Assembly: GCA_002633005.1 (NCBI GenBank) | Contig: NMRA01000256.1 | Location: 406,120-470,119 of the forward strand | Length of the DNA: 64,000 nt | Direction: 5' to 3' | Origin: Phoronis australis | Lineage: Eukaryota; Phoronida; Phoronidae | Part shown: piece after piece, positions 1 to 12,054 of the stretch | How the letters are laid out: each line of letters starts with the position of its first letter | How positions within the stretch are numbered: position 1 is the first letter of the stretch | Notes under the pieces: model-generated | What the model saw: the letters and a program-made list of their open reading frames with translations, nothing else | What the model was told of the DNA's origin: nothing | The model's database searches: none | Translations under genes and position numbers: made by a program

Positions 1-250
1 AGTCCCAAAACACCATATGCCTGTGGGACAAGGATAGATGAAGAGATTTTGTAAAGTATTCAATGTGATTCATTTTACAGCCTCCTTGTGAACATTTTTG
101 TACATTTAAGTTCTCTTTATTCTGTCTATTCTGCCTAAAAACATTAGTTCAAGACGTTCAATTGATTGTCTCGATGGTGCAAAACAAGGAGCAAATGAAC
201 CATCTTAGGTAACAAGAAAAACCTAATTACAGGAATTCTGCCATGCAAAA

Positions 251-319
251 CATGGGCGGCGCAGCACTGGAAAAAGTGGGGGCTATGGCCCCCCAGCCCC
301 CTATGGTACGCCGCCCATG
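251..319. repeat. Short hairpin repeat, family G
   Basis: The ends are complementary: CATGGGCGGCG on the left and CGCCGCCCATG on the right. Between them is a G-rich then C-rich core (ggggct...gccccccagcccc). A clearly related sequence lies at 12055-12184, so this is a dispersed foldback-type repeat rather than a local structure. No coding content. Confidence 0.6.
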
Positions 320-728
320 TAAGAGGTGTTAATGATCGTCTAGACCAGGTCACCATTTCTCTTTCAATGTCTTTATTTTTGTTTTGATTAGTTCGACAAT
401 TTCAGGTAGATCAACTCTAAAATTAATTCCTAAACAGGTAAAATGTGACGTTAGCCACAAACTTTTACGCCAATCCTCACACAATGCGTGACAATTTACA
501 AAATTGGTCTAGAAGATCACCTCACGGCAAACTGAGAGCCCGACTGTGATCGAGCACTGCGCTTGGCACCTGTTTACAAGAGCGAGAGTCATCCCAACTC
601 ACGCTTTACACTGGTTGTCATCTCATCCACACGCTTTTCGTTTGCCTTGCGCGCGAAACAGTTAAACTCTTCAGTGCAAACCGAAAATGCTGTCAACTTG
701 CAACACTCTTTCTCATTGCTACGAAAGG

Positions 729-897
729 TACCATCTGACACAGTGCCACCTATACTGAAAAGTGGCCCTGTAGAAACATGATGGGCGACACACGGAATTC
801 CGTGTGTGGGCATCAATTTGCATGCCTGGTCGGAAGTTTATCGATTACATCGCCACCACTACCACACGTTCTATGCACCGTACCTCTTTGGGCTTAA
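729..897 (+). repeat. Repeat family F, copy 1 left part
   Basis: This matches 17445-17620 and, in reverse, about 3040-3215, with shared blocks such as ctgacacagcgccatctata and cgacacacggaattcc. The match stops at the TTAA at 894-897 and resumes at the TTAA at 2341. The copy was therefore whole before the intervening sequence was inserted. Confidence 0.65.
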
Positions 898-2340
898 AAG
901 AGGCCTGAACTACATGTTTCAGCATTTTGATATGAATTTTTAAAGTATAAAGGTTGGTTACTGGCATCCTAAATAGTACACAGTATTTTTCTTTTTTTAC
1001 TTTGAAAAGTAAAAAATTATTAGTTCCTTAAAGCCCCACTGCAAGCGCTGTTTTTCGTGACGTCACTGAGGCTGTACAGCAAAAAGAGATATAGGTCATT
1101 AGCCGTGCGAATACGTAGTCCAGTCGACAGATCAACATGTGCATACTCACAACCTTTTTCGTTTTTCTTTCCTGTGACTTTGATTCATCCCAGGGCCAAG
1201 CCAGTCAGCTAGCTGTATGAAGACTATCTTCAAAATACAACCAGTAGCACTATGTTGAGCTCCGTTAGACTCCGAAATTTCACACACCGGGTAGTTCTGC
1301 TCGTCACCTCGTCGCGAAACTTATAGGCCTATCAACATGCAGAGCTCTAAACCGGCACTGGAGCGTGCAAATATCTGGGTGTCAACCGACACTCACCTTG
1401 CCCTCTGGAGCCATTTAAGTGAAAAACAATCAACTAAATGTTATTTTATTTCATAATTCTCAGCCTTTTGTAACAAAGAAAACCGTACGCTCAACACGCG
1501 CTATTTCTTAAAATTTTGCGACATCTGTCGGGAAATGTTGACAGCTTCGCAGGATCAAAATTTTTTATGAAATTCGGTATCGTGGTATTAAATTACTAAA
1601 AACGTGTAAGGAAATGAAATTAGCGCTAATAACTTGTTGTGACATGTACGCAACTTCGAAGAACAGTTCGATCGCTTAAGTTATACTTGGAAGAACAACT
1701 CGGAGAACGAAACTGGCCAATAAGGCAACAGGTGACGGCGCCGAAAGCCGACCTTAAAGAACGCACCCAAATTTTAGCAGCAGAGTGAACGGCAAAACGT
1801 CAATTTTTTTCAACACCATTAAATAATTTAGTTTACTCAAGGAAGAGTGTAATTTTTAATGACACTAATTTTGAGTCAGATTTTATTTGATCAGTTTTTA
1901 CCCACGTCGGTGCCGCTGTATATTTACTATACAGCTAACACCATGGCAAGACTCAATGCAGTCGCAGCCCTTCGTTTCTGGCCCGTGCCGAGAACGGCAT
2001 CATTCCACTAATAGTCAACACTACACTGCAGTAAACTTGTATTATGAACTTTTGGGAGCCGAGATCGCATACGAATTATACACACTAAGCATAGTTCTGT
2101 AGCCGAGAGGCATTCACCCAATGAGCTATATACATAATAAGCTTAATTTATCTTATTGCCTTCACCCACAGTACAGCCTCAGTGACGTCAGACGTGCGTT
2201 AGCCAATAGGAATAAACATTGGAAAAACGCTTTTTTACACATTGAAAAAATGTGAAAGAGTAAGATTTGATTTTTGATATGGACTTTATTCATCAATTAA
2301 ATTACATTAAAAATGCATGTTGTTGTACTTCAGGAACCTT
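898..2340. mobile_element. 1.44-kb TTAA-flanked non-autonomous DNA transposon
   Basis: The element sits exactly inside a family-F repeat: TTAA at 894-897 and again at 2341-2344, where the uninterrupted copy at 17.6 kb reads gggcttaagccactgg with one TTAA. The ends are imperfect inverted repeats (AAGAGGCCTGAACTACA left; AAGGTTCCTGAAGTACA reading in from the right). A stronger subterminal inverted repeat, gtgacgtcactgaggctgtac, lies at 1057-1077 and, reversed, at 2171-2190. No convincing transposase ORF is present. TTAA duplications are made by piggyBac- and Kolobok-type transposases; which one mobilised this copy is not visible. Confidence 0.7.
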
Positions 2341-2593
2341 TTAAGCCACTGGATCGGGGCTATCATGATTTTGTTTAGTTCGATCACTGCCCCTTTTAAT
2401 AAACTGCAGTTATTTAAGTCAAAGCTGGTCGACATACTTCGTAACAGTAAACTGAAAGGGGTTTCTCAAATTTCAACCAATGGGAATGACTGAATGTTAT
2501 GACGTCAGTTTCATTACTTTAACAAATGAGAAGCCATGATTAGCAACATTCGAAGTGCTACCTTTCGTATACACTCTTTCACAGTGCTACGCA
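2341..2593 (+). repeat. Repeat family F, copy 1 right part
   Basis: This continues family F after the inserted element. It matches 17608-17800 (taagccactggatcgg, agtaaactgaaaggggtttc, aatgagaagccatg) and, inverted, 2805-3060. With 729-897 it makes one copy of roughly 420 bp. Confidence 0.65.
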
Positions 2594-2804
2594 TGCGTTG
2601 GCTGGAATTCCCGAGTCGGACGTTGTGGACCATTTGCTAACAAAAGAGCGGGCGGACTGAGCTAAAAAAAAAAAAGAAAAACTGGAGCACCTCTGTGACC
2701 GACTTTGCGCTTATTTTTTTGTCCCATTTTCTCGGACTTTTTATCTCTCGGGGGCTGACCTTTCTGCCCACTTCTTTAATTGGGGGCCCCCCTGGGTGCG
2801 CGCA
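2593..2804 (+). repeat. Family C repeat fragment between inverted F copies
   Basis: The right half (cggactttttatctctcggg ... ttgggggcccccctgggtgcgcgcatgc) resembles 34600-34682 and 60935-61031, which end in the same ctgggtgcgc block. The left half contains an A-rich tract and is less clearly related. It lies between two oppositely oriented family-F copies. Confidence 0.45.
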
Positions 2805-3215
2805 TGCTACGAAAAGTAGCACTGTGGTATGTTGTTTATCATCGCTTCTCATAGGTTAAAGTAATGAAACCGATGTCATAACATTCAGTCATTCCGATTG
2901 GTTGAAATCTGGGAAACCCCTTTCAGTTTAGTGTTGCGTAGTATGGTGACCATCTTTGACTTGAATAGTTGCAATTTATTTAAACGGGCAGTGATCGAAG
3001 AAAACAAAAATCAAGGGAACCCCGATCCCGTGGCTAAGCCCAAACAAGTAGAGTGCATAGAAGGCGTGTGCAAGGGGTGGCGATGTGATCGATGGACTTC
3101 CGACCAAGCTTGCGCATTGAAGCCCACACACGGATTTCCATGTGTCGGTCATCATGTTTCCACAAGGCCCCTTTTCTGTATAGGTGGCGCTGTGTCAGAG
3201 GGTATCAACTTCCCG
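2805..3215 (-). repeat. Repeat family F, inverted copy 2
   Basis: The reverse complement reads through the full family: tctgacacagcgccacctat near 3200 to cacagtgctac near 2815. It is oriented opposite to copy 1, so 2341-2593 and 2805-3060 could form a large stem. The apparent 117-residue plus-strand ORF over it (2898-3251) is a by-product of the repeat. Confidence 0.65.
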
Positions 3216-3873
3216 GCTGTACCGGACTTCTTCATTTGGAAAGTCACGTGAGTTGTTACGTGAACAGTTTCTCGGTAGACATCAACATGGAATAAAAAGA
3301 GCTATAGTGGTGAAGAGGTCCAATTCGTGAACTTCTTGTTGGAAGGGCCAACCTTCGTTGCCTAGCCAGCACGGCAGGTATCGCGCAGTGGCACGCGCCT
3401 TAGCACTGGTTGATGTAACCTCAGCAGTCATTGGTTAGCTTTACAACACCGTGAAAAATGGCGGACTGTGAACGATTTTTAGCCTTGTCATGCAAGTGAT
3501 GTCGCAGCAACTATTTCGTTTCTGCAGTGATGTTTAATAGCCGCGTGCTTGTACTTGTACAATAAGCACATATATCACGCCGATTTAAACGGTGTGTTAT
3601 TCAAACTGTATGAATACAGGACAGTATCGTAAACAAAAGTCATCGACAGTAGAAAGATGCACTCCAAAAAGGCGCAACTACAATTTCTAGGATTCACTTA
3701 TCCTGAACATGAATTTTAAGCACCGATTTGTCTGTACAACAGACCACATTTACACCTCAGTCCATCAATCATGCCAGTTTGTTGGCGTAAAGCGCTGCCT
3801 GTTGAGGATTCGACCAACCAATCAGAAACGCCGCTGTAAAAAAAAATTTCCCGAGGAAAATTAAGTGATACCT

Positions 3874-3930
3874 GCGTGCTGGCGCGGCTACCGCCTCACC
3901 TAGCGGCACGCAGAGAACCAGTGAGCGTTG
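3874..3930. repeat. Family D short palindromic repeat, fragment
   Basis: It contains ctagcggcacgcagagaaccagtga, close to the right arm of the hairpin repeat at 61203-61279, preceded by a gctggcgcggct block like the middle of that repeat. The left arm is not preserved here. Confidence 0.45.
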
Positions 3931-4651
3931 CTAAGTTACTCGACGTCATTTCTATGACCAATCACGAGCCAAAATAAATTGGAGCCATCTAGTCTCTGCA
4001 CAGGCAGGTTCCCCGTCCGTGCTGCCGCCTCTCGGCATGACTGACAGTCTCTGCTATGGTACTTGTCTGCAAACAAAGCGGTTTTTGCAATGCGCAGTGT
4101 GAGAACTGGACAATGAAATGACCAGTAAATGTCAAAAAGTGCGCTTGATAATAAATTAATGCCATCTGTCCGTGAATATTGCGTGGTTGTTGGACACAAA
4201 AATGTACAAATTATTCACACAGTTTTTTATCCTCTGGATATCGGCTTCGCTGGTCCCGACGCCGATGTAGGGGTGATCGACGATAGCAACAATTTCTAGT
4301 GGTAACGGAATCAAAGATTTAATTGCAATAATTCATGTTTTATCTCCGTATCGAGGGCTTACTACCAGGAGCGGACTTTGTGCCACGTGGCTAACCTTGC
4401 CAATTACCGGAGGATCAGTACAAAAATCAGTGGGCATTACTGAATGCGCTTCATAATTGCGCCCAGGTGGTTCTCAGGAAGAAAAAAAGAATTTGTGATA
4501 ATGCTGAATGTTTTGGGAACGACATAATACCATAAGATTTTCAGTTTTGACGATATCCTTTTCNGAAGGTCGGGAGTTGGTTTCCCGTGTAAGATTTTTT
4601 GTGGTTTTTAGTAATTGATTTCATTTTTCTCACTGGCGAAATTTTTTTCAA

Positions 4652-4716
4652 TTTTATTTTTTCACCCTGTCCCGAGGGGGGTTTGAACCCCCTGAACTCC
4701 CCTGTAGATCCGCCTC
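4652..4716. repeat. GGATCCGCC-type MITE fragment
   Basis: The right end reads cccctgtagatccgcctctg with a preceding ggggggtttgaaccccc block. It resembles the termini of the elements at 25048-25212 and 54300-54445 (tggatccgcc-c/t-c/a-tg). Confidence 0.4.
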
Positions 4717-7700
4717 TGACTAACGCACGTTACTTGTTTGTTTACTCCACTGATCTAATTATATACTCAAAATTGTAAACAAAACCGTGGACACCTGGCC
4801 TATATACGTCGCTTTAAAATCAACAACGCTTAATCATCAAAAACAGCCTCACAAAGCGGTCAGAACATAATATCCCCTACACTGTAACCATCGGTGAGAA
4901 GAAACGAATTTTATCCCAGGCAGGACCCGGTCTAAAACGGCCGTATCTTCCCTTTCTATTGGTAAACAAGTCATTATCACGTTTTATGAAGACGGGCTTT
5001 CAACTTCAAAGTGTGCCACGATCATGTTTACGTCAACAGCAATGTTTCGCTCTTACACAAACGTGCCTACATTCCTGTTTCCAACAGTACCGTACGCAAT
5101 GCATAATGCGTGATGTGTTTATTTGAAACGAGTTGCGCTGCGAATAACAGCGGGGAGTTCCGTTTTCATGACGTCAGCGACGATTTCCAATTTGAAACTG
5201 TCAAGAAACACACAGAACAGTAGCCATTTAACGAAAATCAGTCATTGGTCATTTGCTAAAACACAGTCTTTACTTATTCTCTCGTCTACAGACGTTTTCT
5301 TTGTCAAATTACATTACTTAGATATAATAAACTTACTCATTTGTCTCAAGGAAAACATCACATCTGCCAAAGACTCAGAAATGCTTCTCCCTAAATTGAA
5401 ATTTTCAAGAAACTGCGAATATGAAACTTTTAACAATCGATGGTGGCCTCTGGCTTTTGTTTTTTTCGCTTCTACAATTTCAAAGCGGCGGGCTTACAGA
5501 TTTTCAAACAACTGTATAATCAGAACCGCCAAACCAAGACATATTAAGTGCAATTTATTTATCATGTGCTAAAGATTACATAAATTGTGTGGAGGTCAAA
5601 ACTAGCGAATGATCTTTCCAAGCACTTTAAAGGTCTACTAATGAGTCGATAATGAGACACTCACTGAGTTCGAAACCAAAATTATTTAGTGGCTGAAAAC
5701 AAGAAACGAATTCGGCACTATGCAATCATGCAAGGAGAAACAGAAATTAAAAAAGACACAATTTAAATACTGGGTAAGAGATAGAAATCAGCAATAAACT
5801 CACTTGTAAGCGAGCTGGACTTGCATGTTTTTAGAGCTGAGCGTTTTGAAGCATGGAGTCAGATGCTAATTTCTACCAGTTCATTTGATGCAAAACAGAC
5901 ATTTTACACGTGCCAGAATATTATAAAGGAACAAGTGAAAGGACGTAACTCAATCATTATAATGGTGGAGAAACAATCCAGTTCCCGAACTGGAGATCAG
6001 ATACAGCGTACAAACCCACTGCGATTCACGATCGATTGGTCGGAGTATGAAATAAGATGGGTCACTGGGGTGTTTCTACACCCTGAGATTCGGTCCACGA
6101 ATTCTCAGTCAAGCAATACCTGCAGTTATCAAGGCGTGTTTCCGATGTTTTGTTTATTCCGACTGTTTGCGTGAAGTTAAGTAAAAATATCTTACCATGT
6201 ATACTGTAGGAATGACTCTTTCATAAAAAGTCATTAGTTTATTTCAGTACTCGCCATATTTCGTGGTATAAACAACTTCAACTACTGCTTCGACAGTATC
6301 ATGTAAGAACCACAAACTTTCGTAATTGTTCGTTGCGATATTCCGTGGTCTTAAAGTTGCTTGATTCATGTCGTTTATCATTTTGATTAGTCTTGAATCC
6401 AGCCTCAGCCATTATCAAATTTTTGTGTCTGAAAACCAATACACTGACCTCGAAGAAAGTCGCTAATTGTGTAATATTTGACGACTGCGATAGCTTGTGG
6501 ACAGACGTGAAAAGGTTACCCAGATCTTCAAGACAATGTTCATTCCTGCATTGGACAAGGCGAAAAAGAAGTGGTTAATCGTATAAATCAAAACTTAGTT
6601 TTGACAGTATTTGAACATTCCCTTAAGTCATCCAAACCATTTTCTCTCACATTATCAAGTAAATTTTACATGCATCTTATAAGCGTATCGATCGATTGCA
6701 AGTACAATAGCGTAGTTCTCAACGTAAAATTTTACTGTGATACGGCGTTAACGAAGTATTTCTCATTTCCTGAGAAACAAAAGATCTAGAAATTGACGTT
6801 ATTTTCGATAATACTTACAGCAGATAGATATTTATTAACATCCTGAATTCATCCAAAATTTGCCGACAGTTATATATCAGGTTTGTAGACAACTGGCGTA
6901 GTAACCATATCCTACTAATACACCACGGCTGTCTTGTTGTTTGGTGAACCCACAAACATCTCCTACTTGTGCGCAACGTTAGTGCCAGCACACTTCGGAA
7001 AAATAGAGATACTACAAGACGACGAATCTAGATCGATATCAACATATACCTGCCGTTTGAGCAAGGGCAACAGGCTATCTTTGAATAGTACACCGTTACC
7101 TTCTAGCATGGGCGTTCGGAACACCTCGGGTATTTTCGTAGTATGGACTTTCCCCGCTTACTAACTTTAAATTACTTCGTAACTTGTACTATTATTCTGA
7201 TATCTGGTCCACATAGTTACCACATACGGTCAATTCAGGTGAAAAAGCATGACACAATCTTAATTCCTGGCATCAAAATTAATCGACCAAGTAACCATTG
7301 ATACTTTTGATAAACGTGGTTCATTTTTGTTGCTTCATTTACTCGTAAATTGCACGAGAAGTTTCGTTGGTCGGCCGTTGCCCAGGCAACTGTCGCAGTA
7401 ATTCGTCACTCGCCTACGGCAATTGGATTTTTAGGAAGAGCAAGTGTAACCCGAAATTCAAATCAGAGAAAGATGATTCACCCTTGAAAAATCATTTGAG
7501 TAAGAATATTGACTTGTAATCATAAGACATGCAACAACAGTATTTCTTAGCTCGCTCAAATTCTTACCTGTATCGGTGACGATTTTTGTCTCACCAAAAC
7601 CCGATTTCGATTTCACTCTCCAATAGGAACGTTCGTGCTGTAAAGTATTCCTCACGTTTTGGTTCCATCCACCTAAGTGAAATTTTCTCAACATCTGTTA

Positions 7701-8515
7701 ACGACACATTTACTACAGACTTTCTACCTGACGTTTCAAAAGCTTTCATCTCAATTTAAAACTATTCTGTGCGAAACATCTTTTTGTGTGGGCTCACGAA
7801 ATGTGTTGAACTTCATTTGGCAGTTCTCAGTGAGCCGACTCGCAGTCGCCTCGCCACCTGGTGACTGTCAACTTAGTTTTCGGAAATCTGATGCTACGAA
7901 AATACTCCGGGTGTTCTGAATGCAGCAGGGGCAGATTTATGATTTTAGGGATTAGAGAAATACTTAACCAACGGGGTTGTTATGGTTGTGCGTACTGGAG
8001 GCGTATTTACTGTTTATGCCGCCACTGATCAGTAACCAACATTGTTTTCAGAGTCAAATAGGGAAATTTAAAGGGATAATATCGGTTTTACGACAGTTTT
8101 GTGAAGTGAATGGGGAGAAATTGCACGAATGATATTCAGGTTTATTTCGAAGTTGTTTTGAGTAAAAGAAGATCAGGAATCTGGCTCCTGCTCTGTTTGA
8201 CCCGGTTCTGGAAGTCCTGTCAGCTTCGAAGCACTTCTTTGCTCAGCACAAACGTTTTGCAGCAAATACCGGTACCTTTAGACGGATGTAAATTGAAAGA
8301 ATGTGATTGATCATGAAATATGTTAACCTAGATACTTTTGGAATCTACAGCGCAAGAACATTAGAATTGCTGTCTCCGCTCTGGGACTGAGGTAGTCGGG
8401 AATTTGTGATGTTGTGGAGAAGAGTGGTCACATATTGGCATTTCAAATTCCCAGTTAATGTAACCGGACAAAACACACGAGTTTGTTGATTTTTGTTTGT
8501 TTGTTATGTCTCTCG

Positions 8516-8566
8516 GTGTGTATGTACGTACGTATGTACGTATGTATGTATATGTATATATGTTTC
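8516..8566. repeat. GTAT/GTAC microsatellite
   Basis: A run of degenerate 4-bp units (tgtatgtacgtacgtatgtacg...). It is a simple repeat with no coding meaning. Confidence 0.7.
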
Positions 8567-8756
8567 ATTGAAAAGTAGGAAGCTGTTCTTGGCCTTAGAT
8601 AGCTTGTTCAATAAACTTTCGTATTGTCTACATAAATGTCTTTCTTCAGATGGCAGTTGAAATAGTAGATCACCGAGTGTAAGTGGCATCATGAACACAA
8701 ATATACACAAATAATGACATTAAACACGAATATAAGATAGCATATATAAGAGCGCA

Positions 8757-8798
<42 letters not shown>

Positions 8799-8807
8799 GC
8801 ACGCACG

Positions 8808-8855
<48 letters not shown>

Positions 8856-8860
8856 CACAA
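8757..8860. repeat. Compound (AT)n(AC)n microsatellite
   Basis: About 19 bp of AT repeat followed by about 85 bp of AC repeat with interspersed gcac units. Minus-strand ORFs rich in Cys-Val across it (8670-8905) are translations of the microsatellite and are not genes. Confidence 0.9.
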
Positions 8861-8944
8861 AACGTACCGAGAGTGGCGTACATGAAGTAATATCCCACGA
8901 GACATTATTCCTTCGGTCTCGGTCGATACGCGGAATAATGTCGA

Positions 8945-9531
8945 GTATTTATCCCATACGCTTCGAATTCCTAAGTTTCTTTCATTTTTCGGTACATTTT
9001 TAATGCTTCACTCAGACTGTTCACGTGGCGGATCACATCCTATACGTACATGTACTTGAGCGTTAGGTTGCAAGTTTTCTCTAGTAAAAGAAACATTTTT
9101 AAATGTAACCATTTGTTACTTGAAAAGAGATAACAAAGATGAAAGCAACGACGACTATGCATTGAACTTGTAACACTCTCCTGAAAATAGTTAATAATAT
9201 GAAATATTGTTGTTACCGAGAATTCGGCGCCTGAGTTGCAGACGACATAATATTTAGCAATTGAAAACTGAGACAGAACTGTCATATAATTAACAGTCCT
9301 GTTCCGGATGTTACGATTGAAACCTGGTTGCATGTTGAGTGTTGCTCACACTGTTGCAATTGCATTACTTTAAACTATTTTCCAAAAGTTTGATGATCGA
9401 ACCAGCTATCGACGTTAAGTCGACATTGACCTACCTTTTGAACTTTCGATGTCAGAGGTCGCTGTTGAAGTAGTGCGGGAGGTGAATAACCGTATTTCCC
9501 TCGACTGATTCAACGCGTATGGGATAAATAC
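8945..9531. mobile_element. Possible inverted-repeat element (CGTATGGGATAA ends)
   Basis: The left end reads gtatttatcccatacgcttc and the right end (9508-9531) reads attcaacgcgtatgggataa; these are inverted copies. A third copy of the same terminal block (ttcaacgcgtatgggataa) lies at 35742-35760. The repeated use of the block suggests the ends of a transposon family. The interior has no credible ORF. Confidence 0.4.
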
Positions 9532-9834
9532 TGTATACTATATACTTATATAGATAAAATTAACATATTAATGACTGTGGATACAATTTAGTCAACATAG
9601 CTTGAACATATCCATGAAAATCTGTCGCGGTTCGCTCGAGCTTCCCTCATCTGCTACGCGAAATCACGCCCCCTGTTGACGAACAAAAAGTCCAAGGGAC
9701 ACAAATAGAATTCATCGGGATATTCCTGTGAGAAGATCCTTAAACAGGAGTTAAACAGGAGACCTAGAACCAAGATCTATTGGTTGTAACAACTTTCATT
9801 TAATTAATTATAGCAGTTGTAGTAAAGATTGGTT

Positions 9835-10715
9835 TAAAAAGTGTACTATTCATACTTTTGCACAAAACCCCGACACTTATGTGCGGTTAAGTAATTATTA
9901 CAATGAAAAAGAAATTAGAGAAATTTATTTTTTACCCTTCAGCCTCCCAAAAATCCTGAATTAAAAAACTTCAGGTACCTCTTTACCCATTGAAGAATAT
10001 TTACAAATATCACTTTATACAAAATAGGGGTGGTTGATACTGATAAGTGTCCCTATTGTGATGAGTTACAGACTCTATTTCATATGTTTTATTATTGCAC
10101 ATGTGTCAGGACTTTCTGGGAATCAGTGCAAACACCCTTAAATAAAGCCCTAAATACCCAGTACATGTTTACGATGTGGGACATATTACATTCTATTCAA
10201 AACCCTAATACAAACCACATATTAATTTGCAATACCATTAATACACTTGCACTTTACTTCATTTATCAGACATCAAAGGTAAAAAAGCCTCTCCTTTTTA
10301 AGGATTTCAAGTTGAAATTACAAACTTTTATAAACACAATTTTAACAGATACCTCGGACACAAATATGGATAAATGGAGAGGTCTGCACGCATGCTTTTA
10401 ATTAGTATTCTAGAAATCATCAAAGTTGTACTGTTATTATTATTTTTATATGTATTTATGTTTGTACGTATTTATATAGAACCTAATTTCTCCACACATA
10501 ATTTCAACACGGCGCGCGCGCGCGCGCGCGTGTGTGTGAATGGCGCGTGAAAGTCCTTCCCCGCTCCCCTTTCCCCTTTCCAGTTACATTTTATTGCCTT
10601 ATATATCTATTAGTCGCTATTATATACTTTTGTTAAAGCCAGAACTGAGGAACCCAACCTCAGACTGGCTACGTGCTGTTGTCCGGGCAATAAATGTATT
10701 AAAAAAAAGGAGTTA
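9835..10715 (+). mobile_element. 5'-truncated LINE: zinc-knuckle C-terminus plus 3' UTR
   Basis: Plus-strand reading across a stop and a frame change gives a degenerate lead-in, then at 10030-10401 a 123-residue ORF with CPYCDELQTLFHMFYYC and a following FWE. This is the CxxC...H...C zinc-knuckle found at the C-terminus of L1/Tx1-like LINE ORF2 proteins (zf-RVT type). The 3' UTR has a CG/TG tract and ends in gcaataaatgtattaaaaaaaa, a typical polyadenylated LINE end. Endonuclease and reverse transcriptase are absent. A related 3' end lies at 36075-36622. Confidence 0.7.
10513..10538. repeat. (CG)n(TG)n tract in LINE 3' UTR
   Basis: About 18 bp of alternating CG followed by TG. An equivalent mixed tract follows the second LINE remnant at 36603-36623, so it may belong to the element itself. 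Confidence 0.7.
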
Positions 10716-11705
10716 ACGGACACCAGGGAGCAGACTAAGGATTGTGAATAAAGTTGCGGGAGCTTGCGACTTTTGAGACCAGGTAGGTTTAAAGTGAAAA
10801 AGTTTATGTTGCGTATCTAAGACAGAACTTAATAAAACAGCTTTTTTACACAAGCATGATTGCTAGGTGTGTTATCATGTTGTCGACAATAAACGTGTTC
10901 AAAAGTGTGGGTTATCACTATAAAACAGCGACTCGTTTTCGTTTTCTCAGAAATTTTATTAAGAGAAAACTTTAAAACCAGATTATTAACATTCACGTTT
11001 TGCCAGTCTGTCACTGCAGGCAACATCAATTGTTTTGTTTTTTTATATTCATTTACTTACAAGTTGGCGCGCCAGTCTTTAAAGAGTTATTTCGACAGAG
11101 TTCGGAACAAAAGTCAATTTCTTGAGAGTAGAAAGCAACCAGTGTGTTTGCTCTTTTAAGTGGTATCAATTGCCTGATATAATTAAGTAAAATGTCTGTT
11201 TTACGGTGATGAATGCCGTACAGATCAAAGACGAAATGTCCACATTAAGACTGACCGAGTTGTTATTACCATCAACACACCCTACATACGCTTGAGATAT
11301 GTGGATTTAATACAGTCTCTGATATTGCCTATCGATTTTAAGAGCTGACTGTAGAAAATTGAAAAAGGTTCGTGCCTTTCAAAGTTCTGTCTACACACCA
11401 TGGTAAAGACATTAGATACAACACTGTTCTGAATCGTGTTTTCCTGTGTTTTAGATTTTCCTATTGTATGTTAAAGGTTCAGCTTTAGCCTAAACTTCAT
11501 TTCGTATACCTCGTGGTTGCCTCATTTTTCACGACAATGCAACCTGCAGGAACAATTAACCTGCAGCCCGAAGTCACGAAATGAAAGTCTTCGAGAAACA
11601 AGGCCCAGACAGCGCTGATTAGTAAAATATGCTGCCATGCAAAGATAGTACTAAATCTCACACAAACAATAAATTTTCATTCAATCAGTTTTTGGCCACA
11701 GTATG
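10716..11705. other. Spacer, nothing recognised
   Basis: Short ORFs on both strands (for example 10905-11159 plus and 10829-11029 minus) overlap each other and show no family features. No repeat with another part of the window was noticed. Confidence 0.5.
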
Positions 11706-11999
11706 ATTAAAAACCGGACGATCGCCGCACAAATAAAATAGAACAATGTTCAATCAACATTTCGTCTATTCATTAGACATCATCAGGATCATATTTACAA
11801 AGGACAGCAGAGCTCAGTGACCCTGCAACTATGGTGATGACCAGCTACTGACTATATTCCCTGTATCTCTCACTTCACTTTATGGATGTTACCTGAGGTG
11901 GATGTTGGCACTTGCTTTTCTTTGTAAATATGATCCTGATGATGTCTAATGAATAGAGGAAACGTTTAGTTGTGCGGCGATCGTCCGGATTTTAAAATT
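11706..11999. mobile_element. Inverted-repeat (MITE-like) element, about 290 bp
   Basis: The left arm, about 11706-11803, begins near accggacgatcgccgcac and ends atcatatttacaaag. The right arm, about 11920-11997, is its inverted copy (ctttgtaaatatgatcctga ... gcggcgatcgtccgg). The arms are strongly but not perfectly matched. About 115 bp lie between them and no ORF is present. Confidence 0.65.
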
Positions 12000-12054
12000 A
12001 TATTTTCTCGAATTGGACGGCGCGGCAAAACACGGTTACACGAGACACAAAAAC

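Larger units (their letters stand above)
3216..8500. other. Spacer without recognisable gene
   Basis: About 5.3 kb of AT-rich sequence. It contains two small repeat fragments (3874-3930, about 4652-4716) and one assembly N at 4564. The longest ORF (5123-5572 plus, 149 residues) shows no domain, signal peptide or composition that would set it apart from chance. Nothing else was recognised. Confidence 0.6.

Noticed and set aside
2898-3295. 117- and 67-codon overlapping ORFs
   Set aside because: They lie in an inverted family-F repeat, and the corresponding sequences at the other F copies are not open in the same way.
5123-5572. 149-codon ORF as a gene
   Set aside because: No domain, no start context, no splice partners; composition fits random translation.
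8670-8905. Minus-strand Cys/Val-rich ORFs
   Set aside because: They are translations of the (AC)n microsatellite in three frames and have no independent support.
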